Translations under genes and position numbers: made by a program
Part shown: positions 1 through 12,524 of the stretch, one piece after another
Layout of the letters: every line of letters begins with the position of its first letter
Numbering within the stretch: the first letter of the stretch is position 1
NCBI GenBank assembly: GCA_025345505.1
Contig: JANVCC010000077.1
Location: 5,929,794 to 5,993,793 of the forward strand
Direction: 5' to 3'
Length of the DNA stretch: 64,000 nt
From: Todiramphus chloris collaris
Lineage: Eukaryota > Chordata > Aves > Coraciiformes > Alcedinidae
The notes under the pieces: generated by a model
Seen by the model: only the letters and a program-made list of their open reading frames with translations
Told to the model about the DNA's origin: nothing
Database searches by the model: none

Positions 1-1040
1 TTTAAAAGAGCACTGGTTACTTACCCTTAGACAGCAGTTTATTGTTGGTACAATCCATCAAACAATCAATTGGAGGTAAACAGTTTTCCCTCCTGAAAAA
101 TGAGCAACTAACTGCAGCCTTGTGGCTACTCCAAATCTGAACACTTCAAACAGGAGAACTATGAGAGATCCATCCCAGAGTATCCCTGTGGTTAAATATT
201 CAGGTAGGACACCAGCTTTAGGGTCTCCCAGTCTCCCTCCCACAGTGAGTGATCTAACTGCTGAGTTTGCTTTGGAGTCTCCTTCTTCCCTTCCCCTGGA
301 AGCTGCTGCATGATCTGTATAGTTGGCATGTACATGCCCAAAATGTTGTGCGCTCTCCTCTGAGGAAAGGAACAAAACTGAGCAGAATCCTAAGATTCTC
401 TTTCTCTAAATTGGCAGTAGATGAAAACCCTAGCAAGTGCAAATAACAGGGAATCACAGCAATTCATCTAGACCGTGAAGTGTGTGCATCCTGGGCCCAA
501 TGAAAAGAGTGGATGCTGTAGGCTTCAAGGTAACCGTTACCATGGCTTGGGCCTGATCCTCACATAGCTGTTTTGGTAACCCTGACATGAGATGTCCCTG
601 GACATTACTGTCAGGGTATGGGTCACAAGTCTGTCTCCCAGCTCAGCAGGAATTTAGCTGAAGCAAAATCCTTTTGTTAACGGCTCTTTGGCTTCCTAAT
701 GCATGGCCTCTAGATGAGCATGTATGTACTTACACTTCTATAAAAAGACTTTGGATGAGTGACTGTTACTTGAAAGACCCAGAAGCGACTTGTCAGCCGC
801 CAAATTGGAGACCCAATAGGTGTTCATGCTGCCATCATCTCTCTTTGTTCTGCAGGATTGTACCACAGCAGATCACAAAGTTACTGAAGGGTTGCATGGG
901 CTTCCTACCCTTCTAGGTACAGTGGCATAACAGTCACCTCTTGGCTCTGAAGTTTTTTCATTAAAAATGAAATCTGCTTAAGCGTCACCCTTTCTGAAGG
1001 AATTCTTCAGAGTTCAATTATCTCAGGGATGATGATAGTC
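1..1040. other. Intergenic or intronic stretch, nothing identified
   Basis: No domain-bearing frame, RNA gene or recognisable repeat was found. The short frames near 58-457 overlap on both strands and have unrelated, low-information translations, as expected by chance. The segment is mixed in composition and somewhat less AT-rich than what follows. It could be part of an intron, a 3' untranslated region or plain intergenic DNA; nothing in the window decides between these. Confidence 0.5.
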
Positions 1041-1210
1041 ATTGGCCTTTAATTGAACTGTGGTTCTTCAAATCTAGAAACCAGTTCATGGTTAATCATT
1101 TCAGTTCATCAGAAATAAGATTCAAGTTGGGGCAATTAGACAATCACGTCATTACTCAAACTGTCTAATGATGTTTCACTGATCTTTCACAAATGATAGT
1201 ACAGTAGATG
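1041..1210. other. Possible conserved noncoding block (weak)
   Basis: This AT-rich, non-repetitive stretch carries closely spaced homeodomain-like cores (CAATTAG, TTAATTG, GGTTAATCA) and no internal repetition, which is the texture of many vertebrate conserved noncoding elements. There is no reading frame of note. The call is inference from word content only; it is equally compatible with neutral AT-rich DNA. Confidence 0.15.
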
Positions 1211-4200
1211 AACTGTATAGTTTAAGTTATTCCAGTTTTAGATAGTTGAAAAGTGACTTACCAAAACTGTTAACAGAAGTTATTCAAGATGTGCTGTCTA
1301 AATCCTTTCCAATTAGTGTTGAGGTCTTGAAGGGCCAGTACTAGCTTTTTATTAATATGTTCAGTTTATTAATGTATTTTTTGATATATGCATAGTGTGA
1401 CTGTCTGGTACATCTCAAGATGTTGCATAATTATTATCCTTTTAATTTGTTTTACTTGGGTTCTACTCCTTACTCTTGCTTAAAATTCAGAAATATTTCA
1501 TGGCTTAATAACTTAATAACTCATTAGAAAGCCTTGACATGTACTTGAGGTTACCTCAAAGGCTATCCATATTTAACAGTAAACTTGAGATAATTCATCG
1601 GCAGTATGACTGTCATTGACCAGTTTAAATATTTAAGGTTGTGTTTTGACCTCTTGCCTTACATTTAAACCGTATGGAGAAACTGGAATAGATTGTGTAC
1701 GAAATTGACATCTTTATCAGATAGTTATGACATTATGAAACAATCAAAAATTACTACTGTGCCTGGTAATAGGACTATACTGATATACTTCATTTAGTAT
1801 ACACTTTTATATAATTTTGTTCTAGATGGGAGTCTCCCTTATTAAAAAGCCTTAATAAAAAGAACTTCTGCTTCCAATTTTGGAGCAACATCTGTGGCCA
1901 ACAAATTATTACCTAAATATGATACGAGTTCCCAACCAGGTTTTTGAAAACCAGGACTAATTAAAAATGTTAATGACGTTTTTCAGGTCTTTCATGCTTT
2001 TATTTTGCCACACATAAAAAGGACTTGGTTTGGATGCTTGAAGTAATGTTCTCTTGGGAACCTCTTAGTATTGAGATCTAATGTACAGAACCAAGGCTCA
2101 AGGAGAAATTGCATCCTAGGGTCACAAATTGGAAGCTTTAGAATGGCCTACTCAGTTTGATGGCCTTTTTTGTGAAAATGCAGCATGTCTTTAGTCTCTG
2201 GATTTTCACACATTTCTCAGACCATCAGCTGCTTAGTGTAGACGTTTCTCATGAGTAAAGAAAATAATGTAGTTTTGCACCCCACCCAGCTGTGTGTGTG
2301 CCTGGTTTTGTCTGTGTTGGTGGTTACACATCATGTTAGTCTAGGTTGGCGATGCAATAGATTGTTTCCCTTTCTCTCCCTGTTGATGTCCATGACATAA
2401 TCTATTTCACTGAGTTCAAACGCTGTTCTAGATGCAAAATAAGCATGTTTTAATTAGTTTATGTCATAAAATGTAAGCTGTCGTACTGCATTTACAGGGA
2501 TTCCACAGATTTCCATTACCATCCTGTTTTGATTTAATGTGGTAATTGTGTTTATGTTAAAAGGCTCAATGATAAGCTACCCATGGAAAGGGCTAGTGAC
2601 AAAGAGGGATGGAAGGAAGATGGGAAAATACTTTATTCCCCGGCAAGTCTTCTGTATTGTTGGCCTTTGTGCAGAACATCATCCTTGGATGAGTCTCCTC
2701 TGCTATGTACCCTTCCTTCCCTTTTACTGTCTGCCAGTCTATGGATGGCATAACTCGGTGCCTCAAAGGATCATTAGGTTGAATAGAGACTCCAGAACAG
2801 TTTCTAACTTGCTTCCAATACAGCACATGGCTGTATCACACATGGCTGGAGGTAACTTTGAAGAATGTGGCTTTGTATTCTTCTGTATCATACCTGCAGA
2901 AAAAACTAGCCTGTTGCTGCAGTGTTTTAATACAGTGAAGGCAACTTGATCCAACTTCCCCAGCTGTTCTTGTGGACAACTGGTGACCCACAACCGTATA
3001 ATCCGCAGTGGTTTGAACTGACAGTTTGATGATAGATGCTTATTGTCCATGAGATGTTTTGAGACTGGGCAATGATCTCTAGATCCTAAATGCTGCAGCT
3101 TTTCTAAGCAGTTTATTTTTTTTGAGACTACCCCTGAATGGATGCATTTATTTCTAGTCACATATAAAAGTGTGTATGTGTATTTCTTTGTCATAATTCT
3201 CTTTTCTCTCTGAAAGCTTTTACCTTCCATGATACTGCTTAGAATCTTCCTGTACCTTTTGAGGTTTGTAGGGAGTTAATTACTAATCTATTCCTAGGTG
3301 TGTTCCGCACCTTAGCAGGTGCCTCCCATAGCAGGATGCATGTCTGCCCTGCTGGGCTGAATGCTGGCCAGAAAGGCCCGCGTGCTCTTTCCCAGGCAAT
3401 GCCAGAAGCCTTTAGGGGTTTTGATGTTACTGCCCTGGAAAGGAAACTGTAGAACCACTTAAGGTCTTGTAGCTCCTGATAGCTAAAAAGCTTAAGGCTG
3501 CCCTTGAGTATTGGTTGCAAACACCACTGTTTCTCTAGTGAAGCCTAGAGCGTGACATGTAGTCAGCATCAGGATGCTCTGTGAAGTGATATTGGGGTCT
3601 GGTTGTGTTATGTAATGGCAACTTCTTACAACAGTGAAATTTGAGATATCTCAATGGAAGCCTTGAGGCCCCTTAATTCTGTAGTACATGGTTCTTAAAG
3701 GCCTTTATGGACCCATTTAACATGTATAGCATTAGGTGTTTTTTCTCCTAGCACCTGTAGGTTGGTTCACATTCCTGTCACCTTTTCTTGCTGCTAGCTA
3801 CTGCCAAGCTATTTCCAGAACTGCTTTGCTCTCAAAGACCTTTTCTGCTAGATTTTGTTCTAATAAGTACAAGAAATGTCTTTATTATTTGCAAGTTAAA
3901 AACATATCCAACTTCTGTCCTTCAAAAGAAATTTGGCCTCCTTTTAAGAGACAAATAAGTAATAAATTAGAAGCTGAAGGTGCTGTGCTTCTAATTTCTG
4001 CAAGATTAAAGATCTTGTTAAATGAATAATTTGTACTATGACTAATACATTTTTATTTTGGGGAAGGATAGGGGACTACCCTCCATTTTGTATACAATGC
4101 AGCTATAATGTAGCCCAAAGCTCTCCTTAAAAACTAGAGTGAAAATGGGACTTAACTTCCCCTAATTCCTGGAGTAGTCCAAGATTTTTGTCTGGCTGTG

Positions 4201-5050
4201 GAGCTTTTGCTCTATTTATGCTATAACTTGGAACTGCTTTCTAACCATTTCCTAAGCAAGCACAATTTAACCACTTAGCAGACTGATTTAGAGGCTGAAT
4301 TCCAATATCCTCGTTCTGCAAATGGTTCCACTGGCTTAATTGACTCCTTGGAAAGTAAGGAAGTATTCAGAGTAAAAATGATGGACCTTGGGTTCAGCTA
4401 GTTATATTTAGCAGTCAGATGAAATACAGCTTCTTGTACATACGAAAACAACAGTGCTTTTCATAATTCTGTCCTCAAGAGATACAGTTACTAATATAAT
4501 GACAATTAAAAAGTTTTGTTGATACATATATTTCTTAACCATTGCACATTGTGAAGTACTCTTAAGAAACCAGAGGATTTTTTGTTTAACAGCTAGTCAG
4601 CTAACACTCTAAGAATTCTTTCATTGTAATCTGTGTAGTTCAAGGGCTGAAACAAATTTTTCCTCAAAATAAACTGACAAAGGCATGAGGTGAGAACACA
4701 ATTCAGAATGCCCTGACAATTTTATAAATGGACAAGCCAAGGTACAATGAATTTCTCGAGTCCTCAAGAGACCTAATAGGTTTGTGACAGAACCTCAGGA
4801 GCTGCTCTGAGGTTGATCCACCTCAGGTGCCCTAAAGAGTAGTTCAAGCACATTTTGATGTGTCTCAGAAAGGAGGTAGAAACACCTTTCTCATTCAAGC
4901 TAAATGCTCTGATATTCCAGTTTTTTGATGAAGAAAGTGTCCGTTTCTGTTACCGTGACAGAAAACAATGAACATGAATTCTTAAAAGCTTTTAGAAGAA
5001 CGTTCTTAAAAGATGCCATGTTAATTACTGTTATGTATTTTTCAGTTTAA
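1211..5050. other. AT-rich stretch, no gene identified
   Basis: Two of the longer frames in the left part lie here (plus strand 2539-2949; minus strand 2763-3230), but they overlap each other antisense. Neither has a recognisable domain, a signal peptide or splice borders tied to a plausible exon. The sequence is otherwise unique, with A/T runs and scattered AATAAA words that do not sit behind any coding region. No transposon was recognised. Confidence 0.5.
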
Positions 5051-5051
5051 T

Positions 5052-5091
5052 GATACCTAAATATGATACCTAAATAATGATACCTAAATAT
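5052..5091. repeat. Minisatellite-like tandem repeat, 3 copies of a 13-14 bp unit
   Basis: Three successive copies of GATACCTAAATAT or GATACCTAAATAAT lie at 5052-5064, 5065-5078 and 5079-5091, differing by one inserted base. This is a young local expansion in AT-rich DNA. No function is implied. Confidence 0.9.
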
Positions 5092-6240
5092 GATTACACA
5101 GGGTTAAATTAATCAACAGCTTCCTAATTACAACAAAGAGCTTCTCCCAGGGATTTAAAATGTGGATTTTTTTGTTGTTATTGAACAGTCAAAATGCTTT
5201 TGTCAGATAGGGCAAGAAATGGTGTGTTGAACCTAGAAACCTCCTGCATACTATTCCTGAATATATTAGCATTAAATATTTTGCCTTCCAGACAATAAAT
5301 TATGAAAAGGTTCTTTAAAGTGGGGATGATAAGGAAAGGATGATGGAGGCCAGCGAGATGATGGTTAACACATTTGCTTGTATCGCTTGCAACATCACTT
5401 CAGACATGGTGTATTTTGTGAAGAGAGTTGTCTGTTCTCAGCTGAAGTTCTTTATAGGAAAGCTTAGCACAGTGGCTTTGCTTTAAAGAGGTCATGGAGT
5501 TAGAAGCTCAAGCTGAATATTACAGGTCTGAATGAGAAGAACTGGCAGAGCTGTGGGAGGAAGCTTTTCTTCACTGGCCTTTGCTTTCAGGAGGTTTAAA
5601 ATTCTCCAGATTCTCAACTAAAATTTTTTTCAATTAACACAATGAACGTCATTTGATAAGTTTGAGGTGGTGATAATTTTGAGGTGGACCAGTTCTGTGA
5701 AAACTCACCCTTGAGAAATACGCAGCTTTTTTGACTCTACATGTCTCCCTATCACACTTTAACATCTCTGCTTGGTAGGCTGACTCACCATGCTATGATA
5801 ACTGTTTGCTAACACTAGTGATGACTTCTGTGGCTTTGGGAAACAGCAGATCAAATTCGTTTGACACATTCTTACTCCAAAATGAGCTAAATTAACAAAT
5901 CCATAGTATTAATGTGATTTAAATGTGATGATGTTTCCCTGGGTAGATTTTATAAGGATATGGCTCAAATGGGTAGCTGGTGTGTTTTCATGTACAAAAT
6001 CCAGAGTCTGATTTGAATGTTTATCTTAAATTTGTCTATAAACTATGAAACCCCTTTTCAATCACATAATTTTTTTTTAGTATCCTTCAGCTGTAAAATG
6101 TCCAACAAACATTATGAGTCTCAGCAATGGGTCCATTTTATAAGTGCATAGTAAACTTTTTCATTCTAGTAAAGCTTTTTTAGGTATCATAAGTTGATAA
6201 CATTCTAATGTGCTAAGAAAGCATGTTTTCTTTCTTCTGA
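5092..6240. other. AT-rich stretch, nothing identified
   Basis: No frame above background, no transposon wording and no simple repeat longer than short T runs. Several homeodomain-like TAAT words occur, but at a density expected for AT-rich DNA. Confidence 0.4.
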
Positions 6241-6244
6241 ATCA

Positions 6245-6268
6245 GACAGTGTTCCCCTGAACACTGTC
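6245..6268. repeat. Perfect 10-bp inverted repeat with a 4-nt loop
   Basis: GACAGTGTTC (6245-6254) and GAACACTGTC (6259-6268) are exact reverse complements separated by CCCT, and the flanks add three more pairs after one bulged base. The short stem is far below a pre-miRNA in length. It may be a chance palindrome or the footprint of an old inversion or slippage event. Confidence 0.85.
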
Positions 6269-6309
6269 ATGAAGTAAAGTATAATGAAGTCAACTTTAGT
6301 TTTATGAGC

Positions 6310-6333
6310 ACTAGCATCATGTCATATGCTAGT
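6310..6333. repeat. Perfect 8-bp inverted repeat with an 8-nt loop
   Basis: ACTAGCAT (6310-6317) pairs with ATGCTAGT (6326-6333) across an 8-base loop. It lies only about 40 bp from the stronger hairpin at 6245-6268. Arms this short occur by chance at the scale of this window. Confidence 0.7.
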
Positions 6334-6759
6334 AAAGTTTGTAAAATAACTGGATATATGCATTACATTAATATTAAAAAAGAACAGAGAAATTATAAAA
6401 TGGTATTTAATGGGACATGAGAAAAATAAAGCTTCTAGATGATGATACTGGGAAAAAGGTTTTTCTCCTCTAAAGAGAAACAGTGAATTTGAGTAAGAAA
6501 ATCTAGTGTCAGCAGAGATCTGAAGCTTTTTCTCAGAACTCTATTCACACTTAGTGGAAGTGTGTATTCTTTCAATAAGGCTTTGAATCATCCTCTGAGT
6601 TTCCATTGCAGAAATCTTTTCTGTCATCCTAGGTAAAAATCCAATCCATCCCCTCCCCAGTTCACTGAATCCTATAGGATTTTTCCATAAGAGTAATTAA
6701 GAACACTCATCTTTTCACTGTCTGCCAGAATTCTTAAAGAGCTGTGGGAGAAAAATAGG

Positions 6760-6865
6760 CTTTAGAGGAGTGGAAAAAATTCATTCTGAGTGGAAGCAAT
6801 TTGCCCAATGTCATATGTATGTCCTGAGTGAGAAATTTCAGTGTAGGCTGCCTCATCCCGGCTTT
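6760..6865 (-). mobile_element. MIR-type SINE relic (minus strand)
   Basis: Read on the plus strand, the segment follows the reverse complement of the MIR core: a degenerate 'gaaactgag' part, then GCAATTTGCCCAATGTCAT at about 6796-6814 corresponding to the 'acttgcccaaggtcac' part, then the 'agtaagtggcagag' part. MIRs are tRNA-derived CORE-SINEs mobilised by L2 LINEs and inactive for well over 100 million years, so heavy decay is expected. Most of the element is lost. Identification is from memory of the consensus. Confidence 0.55.
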
Positions 6866-6954
6866 GTGAGCTCTGGCCATGGGGTGATGCTGTCATTGAG
6901 ACTGGAACTATGTTATGTTTCCGAGTAGCCTGGAATGGGGCCACTCACCAGTGT

Positions 6955-7330
6955 GTTCGGTCTGATGTTTACATGGGATCTGTTTGCATAACCGAAGGAA
7001 TGGAGTCTGTGTAAACAATTCCCATCGATTATGACAGCTAATGCCGGCTCAGCAGTATTAGGCTCAGTACTTAAGTATTTCAGGCTGCTATCTATTTGTT
7101 TTCTCGCTATACTGGAGTGTTTATTAATAAGATTTTGTCTGTAAATACTCTTCTCTAGTGCTCAGTGCTGAACATGCTTCCTTTTAATGGGATTTTTGTT
7201 TTGTCGTAGTGATATTTGCTTAAGAGCAATTGATGCGCACAACCTTGTGCTAATTCAGGAATCATTACTGCTCTGCAACATGCTGCCCTGAGTCACTAAA
7301 AAAAATAAACATGAAGTAATTCAATGTCTC
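6955..7330. other. Candidate conserved noncoding element
   Basis: This unique-sequence block retains several CpGs (for example in CCATCGATTATGAC and GATGCGCACAACC) and carries homeobox-type and GATA/FOX-like words (TTATTAATAAG, GTAAATAC, TGCTAATTC, CATTACT). It has no open frame and no transposon signature. Its texture resembles developmental enhancers of amniotes. It lies directly after the MIR relic. Conservation cannot be tested here. Confidence 0.3.
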
Positions 7331-7725
7331 AATGAGAAATAGTGACACAAATATTGTAGCAGGCCCATAAATTGATGGGCATTGTCAAAACCACAGTGAC
7401 TTTGTTGTGTGTTGGCATGCAGATCTAGATACAGAGAGAGAGTCTGCAATCGTTTCCCATTACCTTGTTGTCAAGCTGACATTTCCCCTTGCTTAGTCAG
7501 CAACCTATCTCTTAAGCTGTGTCACCCCTGTTCCAGTCTATGTTCAACAACCCTGTCTCTCCATTCCAGTATTCATTTTGGTATTGTCATTTCACTGAAG
7601 CACCCTGTAGGTTATATATTGCATCCTTGCCTGAGGACTTTTTCCTACTAGCATATCTCACTCACAGGGAACCATTGGTGAATTTGTTGCCATATTTTAT
7701 TTAAGAATGTGTTGTAACTCACTGT
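7331..7725. other. Unique stretch, nothing identified
   Basis: Short overlapping frames at 7409-7651 and 7519-7704 lack recognisable domains. No repeat or RNA gene was recognised. Confidence 0.4.
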
Positions 7726-7728
7726 AGT

Positions 7729-7776
7729 TGGCACCAGCCCCAATCAAGGCCAGTGCCAAACTTGGTACTGGTGCCA
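7729..7776. repeat. Compound inverted repeat with two alternative stems
   Basis: TGGCACCAG (7729-7737) is the exact reverse complement of CTGGTGCCA (7768-7776). Nested inside, CCAGTGCCAA (7750-7759) pairs with TTGGTACTGG (7762-7771), nine of ten positions, across two bases. The two stems share the right-hand arm, so they are mutually exclusive. The structure is too short for a classical microRNA precursor, and no family is recognised. Confidence 0.7.
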
Positions 7777-7799
7777 GTGGTCTGTTATCCCTGGCATAG

Positions 7800-10700
7800 C
7801 TACACTGCTTCTCTGAACGACATTAGCTGAGTCAACAATAGTGTGTTTCCGTCACTACTGCTGCATTAACTCTGGAAGTTTTGCTGGAAAAATGACGTTG
7901 GAAAGGCTTGGTTTGGTTTTGTCTGTCCTGTTCCTAGCCAGCATAGCAATGCCCCAGAAAAATTCTTGTGGAGACTAAGAATTAGCACTTTACAACTAGT
8001 GAATGCAGCCAGTCAGTGAGTCCTTCAACCTGGCCTGCTTCAGGCTGTGCATAGAGTCCCAGGCAAAGAAGAGAGGCCACAGTGCTGTTCTGTGGCTGCA
8101 CAAGCTGCAGACCCACCAGCCTGCAGTGACTATCCTGCTCTCAGCTCTTCTGAGCAGAGGAAAGTGGAAAGGTCCAGTGTAAATTCTACTGCATTGTTCT
8201 CTTTCTTCTTTTCTGAAGTGCTACAAATAGTAGTAGGGGGACTCTAGCCACCAGCAGCTGAAGGTGGTTCTGTTCTACTCAAGCTGGATTTGGTCCATGC
8301 TCCATCCAACCATTCATATTCAGAAGTTAATAATTTCTGTGATTGACTGGGCTCATTCTCAATTTTACACATGGCCTTTTTACATAAAGCTTTGTATTTA
8401 GTCCTAATTGTATAATACTTTTAGTGACACTTCACCATTGGCAAATCTTCCATAAATGCAAAAGTTTTGTAAGGTTGAGTCAATGAAATATGCCACTATG
8501 AAAATATTTTCTGTATGTCACTATGTTTAAGTGTGCTTTACTCTGACACTCTACTTTCAAAGAGTTTTATCTGGCAATACCATTCACCCTTGGTTAACAG
8601 GGGACATTTAAGCCTTGGTTGTGCAAAGGAAATTTGCCACTCCTATCTATTAGGGGCCTGCTTCCAAGTGTGGGATTCATAAATGTGAGCTAAGTATAGG
8701 AGCCAGGTTAAGGAGAGGTGGGCAAGGACTGCTTTCCACCTCTTCTGCCAAAGCTGCAATTCTCCATCTTAAATAGAGGTGCTTAAGTTCCACCTATGTG
8801 TCACCTGTGCAGATGATACATGTTTTCCATGGGTCTACACCTAAGTTATCTTTGAGATGCCAAAAATAATTCCTGCCCCTCACCTTCGCCTTGCCCCAAA
8901 CCTGTTACACACATCTGTGTGCCTGTTTTAAACCTGTCCAGCTTCTCAAATTGTTACTAGGCCTGGCTTTGAAAGACAGGAGCAGGTTGTCCCTCAAAAT
9001 TTCAAACTAATTGCTGGACTGGATCCCTCTGACCGTCCTACTCACCTCACTGGTATTACCTGTGTCTCTGGATCACTGCTGTTTAAGCAGTGAAGATGAT
9101 GGCACTACAGCATTTGTAGGCTTTAGGATGAGTACTTGCTCGTATTTTAAAACTTGATGTGATTGTAAATCTGTGCCTGTTTCAATTTCTAATTATTATT
9201 ATCTTCTTTGATTCATTCTTGATTTTTCCCTGTGTCCCAGCTCACAAAGGGAACCAGGTTTATTCATGCATTATGTCTGGAGTTTACAGACACCTTCAAC
9301 AGCAAATTTAGCTAGCTTGGCTGGAGCAGTTTTCCTTCATGGCTGTACACACTGCCTTTCTTTGGGAAGTTAGAGCAACCACTGTGGTGATAGCTGAACT
9401 GGATGTGTGTTTGTTCCTCCACCACTGTTTATAATCTCCTATATTAATGTAGCATGACATTGGTTTAATTTACAGTATCGTACTGGGCTGTAAACTGCAG
9501 CTGTTCACAAGTAGATTCATTTCCCATTCAGCCACCTCACCAGCAAAGGGGATAAGCCTCCAGGAGCCCATCAGCATACAGCTTCAGTCAGTGCCATGTA
9601 ATCTGCTGTCACATGGGTCAGCACTCTCTGTCCATCCACATCCCCACGGTGACCTCTGGTTTTGGTGGCCACTCAAAAGGTTACCCAGAAAAAGCTTTGT
9701 CTGGACCTCATGCTAGACTATAAGATAAATAAGGGCTTGTGAGTTAGTGGCTCACATGCAGGTAGTCTTCAGTAGCTTTTCCTTATTTCAGTGTATTGGG
9801 TAATTTGGTAGAATAGAGCTTTTGATCATTTACAATCGAATTACTTCATTTAGGAGAGAAGACATTAGAGCTACATGGTAGCTTCTCTTCAATGAAAATG
9901 TCATTGCCATTTAGATGTTATCTAGATTTCCTGCATGAGTTGGAACAGAGCCAAACATTACACAACTCCAGAAAAAATATTGCTTTAAAGTTTTACTTGG
10001 CTTTTTAGAGGATGATTTACTCTTTATGAGGTGAGGAAAAAAAGGGAGGAGCTATGTGACAGAGAAAGAGACAGAGGAAAATTTTATATTGGGGGTATGT
10101 AAGGAAAGTCTTAGAGGAGGTTTTATGTTGGGGGTTTTTTTTAATTAATTATTTTAATCAAAAGTGTATTTCATTGTTTGCCGTATGTGATGCTGGATTA
10201 TATCAGAGAGCTCTGTAAATTCTACAAATTTCCCTTGAAATCATAGGTACTCTGTGTTTCTACACCTGACTGCAATCTCCATTTTGAATATTGGGCTAAT
10301 TTCCTTTCTCCTTTGCTGTCTTATCTCCATTTTGGATTGAGATTCCCTGGGAAAGGACAAGGTGCTAACAGTACAGAGTGAGTGACAGGCTGGCTCCTTT
10401 TCAAAAGATGCTTCATAGCACAATGGGATGGGAGCAGCTTTTGAAATCCCATTCATTCTGGCTTCTTGACACAGGCTTGGGGTCTGCAACAATAAACATC
10501 CCCTGAGATAGAACAAAAGGCCAGTTGTTTTAGCACAATCCTTTAAAATATAAAGTTTTGGAGAACGTGCAGAGAGCTTGGGCAGGGGATAACAAGCAAG
10601 GCAGTCTTTCCTATGAGATGTGGGGTTTTTTTACTGAAAGAGACCACAGAAGAGAGAGGCTTTCTGCACAAGAAGAGAAATCATGATTCAGTAAGCTACC

Positions 10701-12440
10701 TGATGCAGTCCCACCTTGGAGAAATCCAGTCTAAGCTTGTAGAGTACCACAACATGGTGCACCAGTGACATGCAAAAAGCTGTACCTAATTTTACCAGTG
10801 TTCCCATGTATTTCTTGTGAGCACACGAGAGCAAGTTAAATGCAAAACCTTGGGTGCTTTTGCTACAGGTCCTCCCATGCCCCTCAAGAATGTAAGGCAT
10901 CAGGTGGGAGTTCTGGGCACTGGGGTGCACTGAACTACTGGAGAATCTTAATAGTCCTGGGCCACCTGCCTCTGTGCGTTACAGTCCTGCTTATGTAAGG
11001 AGGACATAGGTGCATTTTTTCCATACAGAAGGAACCACACTCAGTCTGTTATGGTTTATTCTGCACGATTACAAGTAACATGTACTTGTAATACATAGTA
11101 GAGGTCATCAGAAGAGTTGTTACCAGGACCATGACATGTGCAAACCCCTGTTCTAAAGATAGCGTTCTTGTTTTACTTCTTATATGCATTAACTGACAAC
11201 AGAGAACTGGATTGTTCCATCTAGCAATAAAACACCAGAATGGAACAGGTAATTTGGCTGGACTTTTTTCTCTCTCTTCACTATATGAAGCATGTTTCCT
11301 GATTTATTTTTTTTCCTGTTTTTTGAAGTGAAGGTGACAGTTCTCACTAAGTGTTGGGAGATCTTAATTTTGAAATCTGCAAATGAAAGGTATCTTCAGG
11401 TACTTTTGTTGTCATTATTAGCACATCACTTCTGTATTAGATGATAAAACCCAAGTCAAACTATCAAATACATATCATTTAGAAAAAAACACATTTTTAG
11501 AATAACGGCCATTTTGCTAGGTTATAAAAAGACAGAATGTTCCAGGTGATGTTATCAAGTTCAGAAATCCTTTACTTGAGAGAGAGGATTCAAGGGGTAC
11601 CAGTTTATGTGTGCTACTATTCCCTTAGCGTAAGCTAACAAGAGCAGTATTTGTTAAACTGTTCAAGATTGAAATAGTTTCCATATAGAAGAGCCTCTAA
11701 AAAGTCCCATGTAGAAGTTCAATTTTTGTTTTCTATCAAAATCAGATGGCACAGCCTGTCATGAAAAAATAACTAAGACATTTTGAGACACTCAGTACGT
11801 GTAGAGGTGTATGGCAGTTACTCTACCCTTGGATTAGAGGGTGCAGCTAGGTAAAAGCAACGGTCTCTGGTTGATTTCTTAGACTCATGTAGTTTCCCTT
11901 CTTGTGCAATCAGTGGCAATTGTGGGTTAACTCTAATTTGTTTCAGGAAATCAAACCAGATCAATGACTGCAGAGATCCTTTTACATCCTGTTGTAGTAG
12001 CTTTCTCAGTAAATGCTCTCATTTGCAATAACAAAGACCAGAGGATCCATATAACTTCAAGAAATAGTGATTGTCTGATAGCAGGTCCATATTTTTTAAT
12101 TCTTAATGCTTTTTTTTAACCTTAAATCTTATATTATTGCTGCTGTGACAATTTCAGGATTGGTTACAAGTCCATTTTTAACTGGCTTTTTTGGTGACCA
12201 AACAAAAGGGACAGTGCTCTGGAAATCTGGTGATTCTGTGCACATTTTAACGATGCTTTTAAAGAGCTAAGTGCAAAATGGTAGATTTCTTTCTAACTGG
12301 TAAATTTGCCTGCCTTTATTGTTGCTGTTTACAAGGTGCCTCTCATTTTGTTGTTTATTCCTGGTTTTGAGCTTCAGCGTTTACCTACACAACAGGACAA
12401 AGGCAAGCTACCATTACTCTTGTGTGAAAACTTTCATTTA
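7800..12440. other. Non-coding stretch, no gene identified
   Basis: The segment has only short chance frames (8047-8247 plus, 10241-10516 minus, 10688-10930 minus), none with domain character. An AT-rich run with TTAATTAATTATTTTAAT lies near 10140-10160. No transposon, RNA gene or simple repeat of note was recognised. Confidence 0.45.
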
Positions 12441-12445
12441 GCTAG

Positions 12446-12524
12446 AAACTACTAACAGAAAAAAATGTAAACCACTGGCTTACTAAACTACTAACAGAAA
12501 AAAAAGGTAAACCACTGGCTTACT
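12446..12524. repeat. Recent tandem duplication, 39-bp unit, two copies
   Basis: The unit at 12446-12484 is repeated immediately at 12485-12524. The second copy has one extra A in its poly-A core and one T-to-G change beside it; the rest is identical. Both copies contain CTACTAACAG followed by A-rich DNA and ACCACTGGCTTACT. High identity implies a recent event, so copy number may vary among individuals or relatives. Confidence 0.93.

Noticed and set aside
1545..1559. Near-palindrome TTGAGGT-T-ACCTCAA
   Set aside because: 7-bp arms with a 1-base centre are common by chance in 64 kb and no other feature supports it.
2763..3230. 155-codon minus-strand frame, antisense to a 136-codon plus frame
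   Set aside because: Neither translation is recognisable, and mutually antisense frames of similar length point to chance.
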